Assembly: GCA_902462475.1 (NCBI GenBank)
Contig: CABQCB010000047.1
Location: 1-9,985 of the forward strand
Length of the DNA stretch: 9,985 nucleotides
Direction: 5' to 3'
DNA from: an uncultured Oscillibacter sp.
Lineage (GTDB): Bacteria > Bacillota_A > Clostridia > Oscillospirales > Oscillospiraceae
A program made the position numbers and the translations under genes. Below the pieces are notes generated by a model. That model was not told where the DNA came from, searched no databases, and worked only from the letters and a program-made list of their open reading frames with translations. This document shows positions 1 to 6,801 of the stretch, in pieces. Every line of letters starts with the position of its first letter. The first letter of the stretch is position 1.

Positions 1-701
1 AGCCGGAGCTGGCCGCCTATGTCTGCGCCGCCGCGCCGGGGACGGTGGGCGTGGTGCTCAATACCAACACCCGCCGGGGCAACGTGATCCTGGGGGACCG
101 CTACCGCACCCTCTGGGGCCAGGACTTCCTCATGGACACCCTGTGCGGGCTGGAGTTCAAGCTCTCCGTGCCGTCTTTTTACCAGGTGAACCGGGACCAG
201 GCGGAGGTGCTGTACCAGAAGGCGCTGGAGTTCGCGGGCCTGACGGGAAAGGAGACAGTGCTGGACCTGTACTGCGGCACCGGCACCATCACGCTGTGCA
301 TGGCGGGCAGCGCCGCGCGGGTGCTGGGCGCGGAGATCGTGCCGGCGGCCATTGACGACGCCCGGGAAAACGCCCTGCGCAACCACATCGACAACGCGGA
401 ATTTTTCTGCGCCGACGCCGCCGACATCGCGGCCAAGCTGGAGCGGGAGGGGCTGCGGCCGGACGTCATCACCGTGGACCCGCCCCGCAAGGGCCTGAGC
501 GAGGAGGTGGTGGCCTCCGTGGCGGGCATGGGGCCCCGCCGGGTGGTGTATGTCTCCTGCGACCCGGCCACGCTGGGCCGGGACATCAAGCGCTTTGCCG
601 CGCTTGGCTACCGGGCCGTCCGGGCCTGCGCCGTGGACATGTTCCCGGCCACCTGCCATGTGGAGACGGTGGCGCTTTTGGTGCCGGAGGAGAACGGCTA
701 A
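1..701 (+). CDS. rlmD: 23S rRNA (uracil-5-)-methyltransferase, TrmA/RlmD family (5' truncated)
   Basis: This is the C-terminal part of a SAM-dependent RNA m5U methyltransferase; the reading frame is open from base 3 and runs to TAA at 699-701, so the start lies outside the window. Visible in order: an FYQVN segment typical of the family, the SAM-binding motif VLDLYCGTGT (codons from 258), VDPPRKGL (from 474), VSCDPATLGRD with the nucleophilic Cys at 558-560, and a C-terminal HVETVALL block whose Glu is the family's general base. In this family the Cys attacks uracil C6 before methyl transfer from SAM to C5. The Fe-S cysteine cluster and TRAM domain sit N-terminal and cannot be checked here. 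Choosing RlmD over RlmC or TrmA is inference from what Firmicutes usually carry. The gene ends at a terminator shared with the convergent LysR gene. Confidence 0.9.
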   Translation, partial: PELAAYVCAAAPGTVGVVLNTNTRRGNVILGDRYRTLWGQDFLMDTLCGLEFKLSVPSFYQVNRDQAEVLYQKALEFAGLTGKETVLDLYCGTGTITLCMAGSAARVLGAEIVPAAIDDARENALRNHIDNAEFFCADAADIAAKLEREGLRPDVITVDPPRKGLSEEVVASVAGMGPRRVVYVSCDPATLGRDIKRFAALGYRAVRACAVDMFPATCHVETVALLVPEENG

Positions 702-709
702 ACGAAAGA

Positions 710-748
710 AAAAGGAAGGGACATCGCATAGCGATGTCCCTTCCTTTT
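710..748. terminator. Bidirectional intrinsic terminator between convergent genes
   Basis: A perfect 18-bp inverted repeat (710-727 with 731-748) encloses a 3-nt loop. The left arm begins with an A-run and the right arm ends with a T-run, so transcripts from either side form a GC-containing stem followed by U-rich sequence. It lies 8 bp after the methyltransferase stop and 3 bp before the LysR stop (on the minus strand), so it can end both convergent units. Confidence 0.9.
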
Positions 749-751
749 CCT

Positions 752-1651
752 TTATGCAAGCGGCTGCTGGGGAAGCTCCCATTCGTACTGGGTCAGCAGC
801 GTCAAAAAGCGGGAGAGGGCCGGGCGGTCCTTTTTAGAGAGGTATACCGCCCCGAAGGACAGGGGCTTCACCTCCGTCAGGGGGATGTAGCGCAGCCCGG
901 GGTAGTTGGTGCCCGGAAAGCCGGGGACCAGGGCGAAGGCGTAGCCGGCCTCCACCAGCGGGAAGATGCACTCCTGCTGGTCGCAGAAAAGGATCTGGTC
1001 GGTGCTGCGGTTGCCCATGGCCTTGCCCTGGATCTGGAAGAGCACCGGCGGGCAGGCGGGGGGGCGGCAGGCGGCGATCCGTCCGGCGCCCTGCAGCTGC
1101 TCCAGGGTGACGGCTCCGCAGGAGGCCAGGGGGTGCTCCCGGCTGCAAGCGCACATGACCGGACAGCGGAACAGCTCCAGATAACGGCTTTTGGGAGGAG
1201 CCGTCTCCCGGAAGGAGAACATCAGGTGGATCGTCCCCTCCCGCAGCAGGTTCTCCAGCGCGTCAAAGGGAATGAGCCGCAGGACGGGCAGAATGTCCGG
1301 CTGAGTCCGGCACAGGTGGGAGAGGGCCGGACGGAGGAACCACAGCTCCGTGGTGCTGCGGCAGCCGATGACCAATCGGGACAGGGTCTGGCTTTGGAAC
1401 TCCTTCACCCGGGCCTTGGAGAGGATGGACATTTTCAGGATCTCCCCGGCGTATTGAGTGAACAAAAAGCCCTCCTGGGTCAGCCGGACGCTTTTGCTGG
1501 TGCGCTGGAACAGCTTGACGCCCAGCTCGCTTTCCAGAGTGTTGATCTGGTGGCTGACGGCCGGCTGGGTGATGGACAGGTGCTCCGCCGCCCGGGAGAA
1601 GTTCAGGCAGTTGGCCACTTCCATGAAGCACTCCAGCTGTGTGGTATTCAT
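752..1651 (-). CDS. LysR-family transcriptional regulator
   Basis: A 299-residue protein, the usual LTTR length. The N-terminal winged helix-turn-helix (about residues 1-60) is clear: it opens MNTTQLECFMEVAN, continues FSRAAEHLSITQPAVSHQI and LESELGVKLFQRT, and ends with the wing RLTQEGFLFTQYA. A linker helix follows, then a periplasmic-binding-protein-like effector domain (about 90-295). The effector is unknown; nothing in the sequence identifies the ligand. The ATG at 1649-1651 is preceded on its strand by GGGAGGG about 6 nt upstream. It is transcribed away from the marR-ABC operon and shares a promoter region with it. LTTRs often control the divergent neighbour, so it may regulate the ABC exporter operon, though that operon already has its own MarR. 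The gene runs convergently into the methyltransferase. Confidence 0.93.
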   Translation of the reverse strand: MNTTQLECFMEVANCLNFSRAAEHLSITQPAVSHQINTLESELGVKLFQRTSKSVRLTQEGFLFTQYAGEILKMSILSKARVKEFQSQTLSRLVIGCRSTTELWFLRPALSHLCRTQPDILPVLRLIPFDALENLLREGTIHLMFSFRETAPPKSRYLELFRCPVMCACSREHPLASCGAVTLEQLQGAGRIAACRPPACPPVLFQIQGKAMGNRSTDQILFCDQQECIFPLVEAGYAFALVPGFPGTNYPGLRYIPLTEVKPLSFGAVYLSKKDRPALSRFLTLLTQYEWELPQQPLA

Positions 1652-1668
1652 AAGATCCCTCCCAAGAG

Positions 1669-1680
1669 AAAACCGGTTTT
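1669..1680. repeat. 12-bp perfect palindrome in the LysR leader
   Basis: The bases AAAACCGGTTTT form a perfect palindrome between the predicted LysR transcription start (about 1706) and its start codon. It could be half of a protein-binding site or chance. No function is shown. Confidence 0.35.
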
Positions 1681-1712
1681 ACATACGGATCATCTATAAA
1701 AATCTTTTATTG

Positions 1713-1741
1713 AATATAGCATATTTGAATTTCACTTTCAA
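1713..1741 (-). promoter_or_regulatory. Predicted sigma-A promoter of the LysR gene
   Basis: On the minus strand, -35 TTGAAA (1741-1736) is followed by a 17-nt spacer and -10 TATATT (1718-1713). A TG one base upstream of the -10 makes it an extended -10. Predicted start is about 1706, giving a leader of about 55 nt. Its -35 overlaps by one base the -35 of the opposing marR promoter. Confidence 0.65.
1725..1741. promoter_or_regulatory. Candidate operator TTGAA-N7-TTCAA in the divergent promoter region
   Basis: A 5-bp inverted repeat, 1725-1729 with 1737-1741, spans the -35 elements of both divergent promoters. Its size and place fit a dimeric wHTH regulator such as the adjacent MarR or LysR protein. 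A further TTGAA copy lies at 1710-1714. Short arms make chance possible. Confidence 0.3.
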
Positions 1742-1760
1742 GGGGCGCGTGTGCTATAAA
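1731..1760 (+). promoter_or_regulatory. Predicted promoter of the marR-ABC exporter operon
   Basis: The -10 TATAAA (1755-1760) is preceded by TG one base upstream (extended -10). A weak -35, TTCACT (1731-1736), lies 18 nt upstream. Predicted start is about 1767, giving a leader of about 44 nt to the marR ATG. Confidence 0.55.
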
Positions 1761-1810
1761 CAGTGAGGAACAAATAGTTTTCATCCAAACAAACGGAAGG
1801 TGGGAGTTTG

Positions 1811-2281
1811 ATGGCGCAAAGCAGTAAAAGGCAGCTCTACCGGGACAGCCGGTGGATCTGCATCCAGGTGGAGCAGCAGCTCAACCGCTGCCTGGCGCCC
1901 AAGGGCATCACGGCTGTCCAGGCAAACATCCTGCTGTACATCCTCCGGCAAGGCGGGCGGGGCGTGTCCCTGACGGACATCCACCGGGCCTTTGGGTATT
2001 CCATGGCCACCCTTTCCAGCATGGCCAAGCGGCTGCGGGAAAAGGGGTACATCCGGGCCGAGCGCTGCCAGGGGGATGAGCGGTGCCATCTGCTGCTGGG
2101 CACGGAAAAGGGCCTGCAGCTCCAGGAAGAGCTGGAGGAGGCCGTTTCCGCCGCCGAGCGTCAGATCTTCTGCGGCTTTTCCACGGAGGAGCTGACCGCG
2201 CTGGGCACCCTGCAGGAAAAGCTCATGCGCAACCTCGCCGCGTTTGAGGAGAAACGACAAAAGGAGGAACAAAGACCGTGA
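1811..2281 (+). CDS. MarR-family transcriptional regulator
   Basis: A 156-residue winged-helix protein of MarR size. The central domain shows the MarR pattern: a DNA-recognition region around LTDIHRAFGYSMATLSSMAKRLREKGYI, then the wing RAERCQGDERCHLLLGTEKG, flanked by N- and C-terminal dimerisation helices. The C-terminal tail is highly charged and helical. I chose ATG at 1811 rather than TTG at 1808 because the AAGGTGGGAG run (about 1797-1806) fits it better. The stop TGA (2279-2281) overlaps the GTG start of the first ABC gene by 3 bases, so the two are probably translationally coupled. MarR proteins next to drug-exporter genes usually repress their own operon and are released by exported compounds. 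That role and any ligand are inferred from context. Confidence 0.88.
   Translation: MAQSSKRQLYRDSRWICIQVEQQLNRCLAPKGITAVQANILLYILRQGGRGVSLTDIHRAFGYSMATLSSMAKRLREKGYIRAERCQGDERCHLLLGTEKGLQLQEELEEAVSAAERQIFCGFSTEELTALGTLQEKLMRNLAAFEEKRQKEEQRP
2261..2280 (+). promoter_or_regulatory. Strong RBS and GTG start overlapping the marR stop
   Basis: A perfect AAGGAGG (2261-2267) lies inside the last marR codons, 10 nt before a GTG initiation codon (2278-2280) that overlaps the marR TGA. This decides the start of the first ABC gene and implies coupled translation. Confidence 0.8.
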
Positions 2282-4017
2282 AAACAGTATTGCATCAGTT
2301 GGGACGGTTCAAGCGGGACGCCATCCTCTGCGTTGTGCTGACAACGTTGGAGGTGGTCATGGAGATCCTGCTGCCGTTTATCACTGCCATTATCATCGAC
2401 CGGGGCCTGGAGGCCGCCGATCTTTCCGTGGTGTACCGCTACGGCGCGCTGATGGTGGGCATGGCGTTTTTGAGCCTGATCTTCGGCGCCTCCGCCGGCC
2501 GCTTTGCCGCCCGGGCGTCCTCGGGACTTGCGGCCAACCTGCGTCAGGGCATCTATGACAACATCCAGACCTTTTCCTTTTCCAACATCGACAAGTTCAG
2601 CGTTCCCGGCCTGGTGACCCGGATGACCACGGATATCACCAACGTGCAGAACGCCTTCATGATGGTGATCCGCGTGGCGGTCCGCTCGCCGCTGACACTG
2701 GTGTTCAGCTATGTGATGTGCCTGATCATCAGCCCCAAGCTGAGCTTGACCTTCCTGATCGCCGTGGTGTTTTTGGTGGCGGTGCTGGGCAGCATCATGG
2801 CGGTGACCATCCGCCTTTTCAACCAGGTGTTCCGCAAGTACGATGACCTCAACGCCAGTGTGCAGGAGAATGTGTCCGCCATCCGGGTGGTGAAGGCGTT
2901 CGTGCGGGAGGACTATGAAAACGATCGGTTTTACAAGGCGTCCCAGAACCTGTGCCGCATGTTCGTGAAGGCGGAGGGCCTGCTGGCCTTCAACAACCCC
3001 GCCATGATGGTGGCCGTTTACTTCTGCATCATCATGGTCTCCTGGATGGGCGCCCAGTTTATCGTGGGTGGCACCATGACCTCCGGCGACCTGACCAGCC
3101 TTTTCAGCTATGTCATGAGCCTTCTCATGAGCCTGATGATGCTCTCCATGGTGGTGGTCATGCTCTCCATGTCTATGGCCAGCATCCGCCGCATCAGCGA
3201 GGTGCTTGAGGAGACACCGGACCTGAAGGAGCCGGAGCAGCCCGTGACGGAGGTGGCCGACGGCAGCGTGGATTTCGATCATGTGACCTTCTCCTACAAG
3301 CACGGCAGCGGCAAAAACGCCCTGACAGACATCGATCTGCACATCAAGTCCGGCGAGACCATCGGCATCATCGGCGGCACCGGCTGCGGGAAAAGCAGCC
3401 TGGTGAACCTGATCTGCCGGCTCTACGACGTGGACCAGGGCGCCGTGCGGGTGGGCGGCACGGACGTGCGGGACTATGATATGGAGGCGCTGCGCAACCA
3501 GGTGTCCGTGGTGCTGCAGAAGAACACCCTCTTTTCCGGCACGATCCTGGATAACCTCCGCTGGGGCAATCCTGACGCCTCGGAGGAAGAGTGTGTGGAG
3601 GCCTGCCGGGCCGCCTGCGCCGATGAGTTCATCGACCGTCTGCCCGATGGATACCATACCCGCATCGAGCGGGGCGGCTCCAACGTCTCCGGCGGCCAGA
3701 AGCAGCGGCTGTGCATCGCCCGCGCTCTGCTGAAAAAGCCCAAGGTACTGATCCTGGACGACTCCACCAGCGCCGTGGATACCGCCACGGACGCCAGGAT
3801 CCGCCAGGCCTTTGCCAGGAAGATCCCCGGCACCACCAAGATCATCATTGCCCAGCGGGTGTCCAGCGTCCAGGACGCGGACCGGATCCTGGTGCTGGAC
3901 AACGGCCGGATCAACGGATTCGGCACCCACGAACAACTGCTGGAAACCAACGCCATTTACCAGGAGATCTATGAATCCCAGGTCAAGGGCGGCGGCGACT
4001 TCGACCAGCCCGCTTGA
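2278..4017 (+). CDS. ABC exporter half-transporter, degenerate-site subunit (BmrC/LmrC/TM287-like)
   Basis: A 579-residue type IV ABC exporter subunit: a six-helix membrane domain (about residues 10-310) fused to an ATPase domain (about 335-575). Visible motifs are Walker A GGTGCGKSS (366-374), Q-loop Gln414, signature VSGGQ (470-474), Walker B LILDD (491-495) and D-loop SAVD (498-501). Two positions depart from consensus. The catalytic Glu after Walker B is Asp495, and the switch His is Gln526 (IIAQRVSS). These same changes mark the inactive-site subunit of heterodimeric exporters such as BmrCD, LmrCD and TM287/288. It therefore should pair with the product of the next gene, 16 bp downstream. 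The likely role is ATP-driven efflux of drugs or other amphiphiles from the cytoplasm or inner leaflet. The substrate cannot be read from the sequence. Confidence 0.93.
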   Translation: MKTVLHQLGRFKRDAILCVVLTTLEVVMEILLPFITAIIIDRGLEAADLSVVYRYGALMVGMAFLSLIFGASAGRFAARASSGLAANLRQGIYDNIQTFSFSNIDKFSVPGLVTRMTTDITNVQNAFMMVIRVAVRSPLTLVFSYVMCLIISPKLSLTFLIAVVFLVAVLGSIMAVTIRLFNQVFRKYDDLNASVQENVSAIRVVKAFVREDYENDRFYKASQNLCRMFVKAEGLLAFNNPAMMVAVYFCIIMVSWMGAQFIVGGTMTSGDLTSLFSYVMSLLMSLMMLSMVVVMLSMSMASIRRISEVLEETPDLKEPEQPVTEVADGSVDFDHVTFSYKHGSGKNALTDIDLHIKSGETIGIIGGTGCGKSSLVNLICRLYDVDQGAVRVGGTDVRDYDMEALRNQVSVVLQKNTLFSGTILDNLRWGNPDASEEECVEACRAACADEFIDRLPDGYHTRIERGGSNVSGGQKQRLCIARALLKKPKVLILDDSTSAVDTATDARIRQAFARKIPGTTKIIIAQRVSSVQDADRILVLDNGRINGFGTHEQLLETNAIYQEIYESQVKGGGDFDQPA

Positions 4018-4033
4018 AAGGAGGGAGTACCCT

Positions 4034-5917
4034 ATGGATCAGAAGCTTTCCAAAAACGCGTCCATGTCCGTGCTGAACCGGGTGGTACGCTATATGCTGC
4101 GGTTGTATAAGATCCCGTTTTTGCTGGTGATCGTGTGCATCCTGCTCTCCGCCGTGGCCACGGTCACCGCGGCCACGTTCCCCCAGTCTCTGGTGGACGA
4201 CTACGTGGTCCCCATGCTCGCCAGCGGCTCCACGGATTTCAGTGCCCTTGCCCAGGCGCTGGTGCGTCTGGTATGCATCCTGGCCGTGGGCATCGTGGCG
4301 GCGTTTGCCTACAACCGCATCATGGTCACCGTCAGCCAGGGCACCATGCTGCACCTGCGCAACGACCTGTTCCGCCGGATGGAGGCACTGCCCATCAAGT
4401 ATTTTGACACCCACGCCCACGGCGACATCATGTCCGTCTACACCAACGACGTGGACACCCTGCGCCAGCTGCTCAGCCAGAGTGTGCCCCAGATGATCAA
4501 CTCCGGCGTGACCATGCTGGCCACGCTGGTGACCATGCTGCTGCTCAACCCCACGCTCACCATCATCTCCATTGCCACCGCCGTCATCATGCTGGCGGTC
4601 ACCGCCAATTTCTCCAAGCTCTCCGGCAAATATTATGTCCAGCAGCAAAGAAACCTGGGCATTGTGGACGGCTTCATCGAGGAGATGCTGGACGGCCAGA
4701 AGGTAGTCAAGGTCTTCTGTCATGAAGAGCAGGCCAAGGCGGATTTTTACAAGGTGAACGAGGCCCTGCGCCAAAGCGCCGACAAGGCCAACAGCTACGC
4801 AAACCTCCTGATGCCGGTCAACGCCAACATCGGCTGGCTCAGTTACGCCGTGGTGGCGGTGGTGGGCGCCATTCTGGGCATCAACGGCCTGGCAGGCGTA
4901 ACGCTGGGCACGGTGATCTCCTTTGTGGGACTGAACAAGAGCTTCACCCAGCCCATTACCCAGATCAGCATGCAGGTGAACTTCGTGGTCACCGCCGCTG
5001 CCGGCGCCCAGCGGGTATTTGATCTGATGGACCAGCCGCCGGAGGAGGACCAGGGCTGCGTGGAACTGGTGAATGCCCGCCAGAGCCGGGGCGACAAGCT
5101 GGAGGAGACCAAGGAGCGCACCAATGTGTGGGCCTGGAAGCAGCCGCAGCCCGACGGCTCCGTCGCCTATACCCGTCTGGAGGGCGGCGTGGTCTTTGAG
5201 GATGTGGATTTCGGCTACGACGAAAACAAGCTGGTGCTCCACGACATCAGCCTGTGGGCAAAGCCCGGCCAGAAGATCGCCTTCGTGGGCGCCACCGGCG
5301 CGGGCAAGACCACCATCACCAACCTTATCAACCGGTTCTATGACATTGCCGACGGCAAGATCCGCTATGACGGCATCGACATCGGCAAGATCCGCAAGCC
5401 CGACCTGCGCCGCTCCCTGGGCATCGTGCTGCAGGATACCCACCTCTTCACGGGCACCGTGCTGGAGAACATCCGCTACGGAAACCTGGAAGCCACAGAC
5501 GAAGAGTGCATGGCCGCCGCCCAGCTGGCCAATGCCGACGGCTTCATCCGCCGCCTGCCGGACGGGTACGACACCATGCTCACCGGCGACGGTGCCAACC
5601 TCTCCCAGGGACAGCGGCAGCTCCTGGCTATCGCCCGGGCGGCCGTGGCTGACCCGCCGGTGCTGATCCTGGACGAGGCCACCTCCTCCATCGATACCCG
5701 GACGGAGAAGCTGGTGCAGGACGGTATGGACGCGCTGATGACCGGCCGCACCACCTTCGTCATCGCCCATCGCCTGTCCACCGTCCGCAATGCCGACTGC
5801 ATCATGGTCATGGAGCAGGGGCGCATCATCGAGCGGGGCACCCACGATGAGCTGATCGAAAAGAAGGGCAAGTACTATCAGCTCTATACCGGCAACTTCG
5901 CGGAAGAGACTGCCTGA
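4034..5917 (+). CDS. ABC exporter half-transporter, catalytic subunit (BmrD/LmrD/TM288-like)
   Basis: A 627-residue partner of the preceding gene, with six transmembrane helices (about 15-330) and a C-terminal ATPase. Motifs are Walker A GATGAGKTT (419-427), Q-loop Gln467, Walker B LILDE with catalytic Glu548, D-loop SSID (551-554) and switch His579. The signature is LSQGQ (523-527), not LSGGQ. In heterodimeric exporters this altered signature faces the degenerate Walker B of the partner, so the pair forms one competent and one degenerate ATP site. Between the membrane and ATPase domains is an extra charged segment of about 45 residues (about 341-385, including ARQSRGDKLEETKERTN). ATG 4034 was chosen because AAAGGAGGG (4017-4025) precedes it; the same frame is open further upstream but overlaps the first ABC gene. 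The gene ends just before a strong terminator. Confidence 0.93.
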   Translation: MDQKLSKNASMSVLNRVVRYMLRLYKIPFLLVIVCILLSAVATVTAATFPQSLVDDYVVPMLASGSTDFSALAQALVRLVCILAVGIVAAFAYNRIMVTVSQGTMLHLRNDLFRRMEALPIKYFDTHAHGDIMSVYTNDVDTLRQLLSQSVPQMINSGVTMLATLVTMLLLNPTLTIISIATAVIMLAVTANFSKLSGKYYVQQQRNLGIVDGFIEEMLDGQKVVKVFCHEEQAKADFYKVNEALRQSADKANSYANLLMPVNANIGWLSYAVVAVVGAILGINGLAGVTLGTVISFVGLNKSFTQPITQISMQVNFVVTAAAGAQRVFDLMDQPPEEDQGCVELVNARQSRGDKLEETKERTNVWAWKQPQPDGSVAYTRLEGGVVFEDVDFGYDENKLVLHDISLWAKPGQKIAFVGATGAGKTTITNLINRFYDIADGKIRYDGIDIGKIRKPDLRRSLGIVLQDTHLFTGTVLENIRYGNLEATDEECMAAAQLANADGFIRRLPDGYDTMLTGDGANLSQGQRQLLAIARAAVADPPVLILDEATSSIDTRTEKLVQDGMDALMTGRTTFVIAHRLSTVRNADCIMVMEQGRIIERGTHDELIEKKGKYYQLYTGNFAEETA

Positions 5918-5930
5918 GAAAACGCCGGAT

Positions 5931-5971
5931 ACAGAGGCGGCACGGGGGGTGACCCGTGCCGCCTCTGTTTT
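5931..5971 (+). terminator. Intrinsic terminator of the marR-ABC operon
   Basis: A perfect 16-bp GC-rich stem (5931-5946 with 5953-5968) has a 6-nt loop and is followed by a run of four T. It lies 13 bp after the ABC stop codon and closes the operon before the iron-related genes. Confidence 0.9.
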
Positions 5972-6031
5972 CCGGGAAAGAAGGTCTGGAGCGGCGGCCT
6001 TTCCGCTGCGGAGAAATTTTGAAAAAACGGC

Positions 6032-6060
6032 TTGACAGAGAGGAGGGGCTGTGCTATATT
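6032..6060 (+). promoter_or_regulatory. Strong sigma-A promoter of the flavodoxin gene
   Basis: A consensus -35 TTGACA (6032-6037), a 17-nt spacer and -10 TATATT (6055-6060) with a TG extension (6052-6053). Predicted start is about 6067. A perfect palindromic operator begins 3 bp later. The block CGGCTTGACAGA (6028-6039) recurs identically at the feoA promoter (7002-7013). Confidence 0.85.
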
Positions 6061-6069
6061 ACACACATG

Positions 6070-6089
6070 GTTAGTTAATGCTAACTAAC
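6070..6089. promoter_or_regulatory. Iron-box-like operator 1 (perfect)
   Basis: GTTAGTTA-N4-TAACTAAC is a perfect 8-bp inverted repeat with a 4-bp centre, placed about +3 to +22 of the flavodoxin transcript. This is an ideal place for a repressor to block initiation or clearance. The TTAG/CTAA-rich palindrome resembles DtxR/IdeR-family operators rather than the classical Fur box. The regulator assignment is inferred. Confidence 0.75.
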
Positions 6090-6096
6090 GCAGAGG

Positions 6097-6121
6097 GCGA
6101 ACGTCAGGTTCGCATTCTTTT
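6097..6121 (+). terminator. Possible attenuator hairpin in the flavodoxin leader
   Basis: A 6-bp stem GCGAAC/GTTCGC (6097-6102 with 6108-6113) has a 5-nt loop and is followed by ATTCTTTT. It lies between operator boxes 1 and 2. The stem is short for a full terminator, so it may only pause or attenuate. Confidence 0.3.
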
Positions 6122-6130
6122 ACGAGAGCG

Positions 6131-6150
6131 GTTAGCTAAAACTAACTAAC
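6131..6150. promoter_or_regulatory. Iron-box-like operator 2
   Basis: GTTAGCTA-N4-TAACTAAC matches box 1 at 15 of 16 half-site positions. It starts 61 bp after box 1, close to six helical turns, so a repressor could bind both on one DNA face. No clear promoter lies directly in front of it. Confidence 0.7.
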
Positions 6151-6169
6151 GACGCGGCAGCAGCAACGC

Positions 6170-6350
6170 CGGGACGAAAGATCGGTCCCGAGCGGAAAAT
6201 CAACACCTCTCTTGGGAAGCACAGTCGAAAGGGCGGCGCTTTGGGGCTTTGTCTGATCCCCCCGAAGCGCAGGCGGCTCCGTATGATCCTCACGGAGCCG
6301 CCTCCCAGACGCCCGGCGCCGCGGATGACCTTCCGCCGGAAAGCGGCGGA
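6170..6350 (+). other. Highly structured 5' leader of the flavodoxin gene, candidate cis-regulatory RNA
   Basis: The flavodoxin start is about 300 nt from its predicted transcription start. This untranslated stretch holds successive hairpins: 6170-6175/6185-6190 (6 bp), 6236-6246/6260-6270 (11 bp with one G-U), 6271-6282/6292-6303 (12 bp, perfect) and 6332-6337/6345-6350 (6 bp). The two long stems abut and could stack. An alternative pairing of 6233-6239 with 6316-6322 (7 bp) would break the 11-bp stem. I do not recognise a known riboswitch class. High GC makes some stems likely by chance, but the 11- and 12-bp ones are less so. Confidence 0.4.
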
Positions 6351-6369
6351 CAGAAAGGAAGGAACCTGT

Positions 6370-6801
6370 ATGAATCAAATCGCCATTGTTTATTGGAGCG
6401 GCACAGGCAACACGGAAGCTATGGCCCAGTGCATTGCCGAGGGCGTGCAGGACGCCGGCGGCCAGGCGCAGCTGCTTGGTCCGGGAGAGTTTTCCGCCGA
6501 CCGCTTTTCTGAGTTTTCCGCCGTGGCGTTCGGCTGCTCTGCCATGGGCGCCGAGCAGCTGGAAGAATCTGAGTTCGAGCCCATGTTCTCCGCGGTGGAG
6601 GGCACTCTGAGCGGCAAGAAGATCGCGCTGTTCGGCTCCTATGGCTGGGGCGACGGCCAGTGGATGCGGGACTGGTGTGCCCGCTGCGAAAGTGCCGGGG
6701 CCAATCTTCTGGAAGAAGAGGGCCTGATCGCCCACGAGGCGCCCGATGCCCAGGGCCAGGAGGCCTGCCGCCAGCTTGGCCGCCAGCTGGCCGCCTGGTA
6801 A
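6370..6801 (+). CDS. Short-chain flavodoxin
   Basis: A 143-residue FMN-binding electron carrier that in the cytoplasm shuttles low-potential electrons in place of ferredoxin. It starts MNQIAIVYWSGTGNTEAMAQ; SGTGNT (residues 10-15) is the FMN phosphate loop. GCSAMGAEQLEESEFEP and LFGSYGWGDGQWM form the flavin-flanking loops, closely matching the pattern I recall for Megasphaera and Clostridium flavodoxins. Length fits the short-chain class, which lacks the extra loop of cyanobacterial forms. ATG 6370 is chosen because AAAGGAAGGAA (6354-6364) precedes it; the upstream frame is open but has no other ribosome site. Flavodoxin is classically induced by iron limitation. The two iron-box-like operators and shared promoter block with feoA support that here. 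It appears to be a single-gene unit. Confidence 0.93.
   Translation: MNQIAIVYWSGTGNTEAMAQCIAEGVQDAGGQAQLLGPGEFSADRFSEFSAVAFGCSAMGAEQLEESEFEPMFSAVEGTLSGKKIALFGSYGWGDGQWMRDWCARCESAGANLLEEEGLIAHEAPDAQGQEACRQLGRQLAAW

Noticed and set aside
734..1699. 321-codon plus-strand open frame across the LysR gene
   Set aside because: It begins inside the terminator and is Gly/Gln/Leu-rich. The LysR frame on the opposite strand has strong family motifs.
2161..3936. 591-codon open frame on the minus strand across the first ABC gene
   Set aside because: It is His/Gly/Ala-rich with no family motifs and lies opposite a clear ABC exporter gene. GC-rich codon use leaves antisense frames open.
3812..4033. Upstream extension of the second ABC gene within the first
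   Set aside because: The extra residues are an out-of-frame reading of the first ABC gene. ATG 4034 has an AAAGGAGGG ribosome site and starts the normal exporter N-terminus.
3983..5845. 620-codon open frame on the minus strand across the second ABC gene
   Set aside because: Same low-complexity His/Gly/Val/Asp composition, no ribosome site or domain pattern, and it opposes a well-supported gene.
6070..6089. Classical Fur box
   Set aside because: The site lacks the GATAAT-type hexamers of Fur operators; the TTAG/CTAA palindrome fits DtxR-like sites better, although Fur cannot be excluded without the regulator.
6061..6150. CRISPR-like reading of the two palindromes 61 bp apart
   Set aside because: Only two imperfect copies with promoter-linked placement, no further repeats and no cas genes; operator sites explain them better.
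6241..6369. In-frame N-terminal extension of flavodoxin from TTG 6241 or ATG 6283
   Set aside because: The extension is Pro/Arg-rich, lies in strong hairpins and lacks a ribosome site. ATG 6370 has AAAGGAAGGAA before it and begins exactly at the conserved flavodoxin N-terminus.
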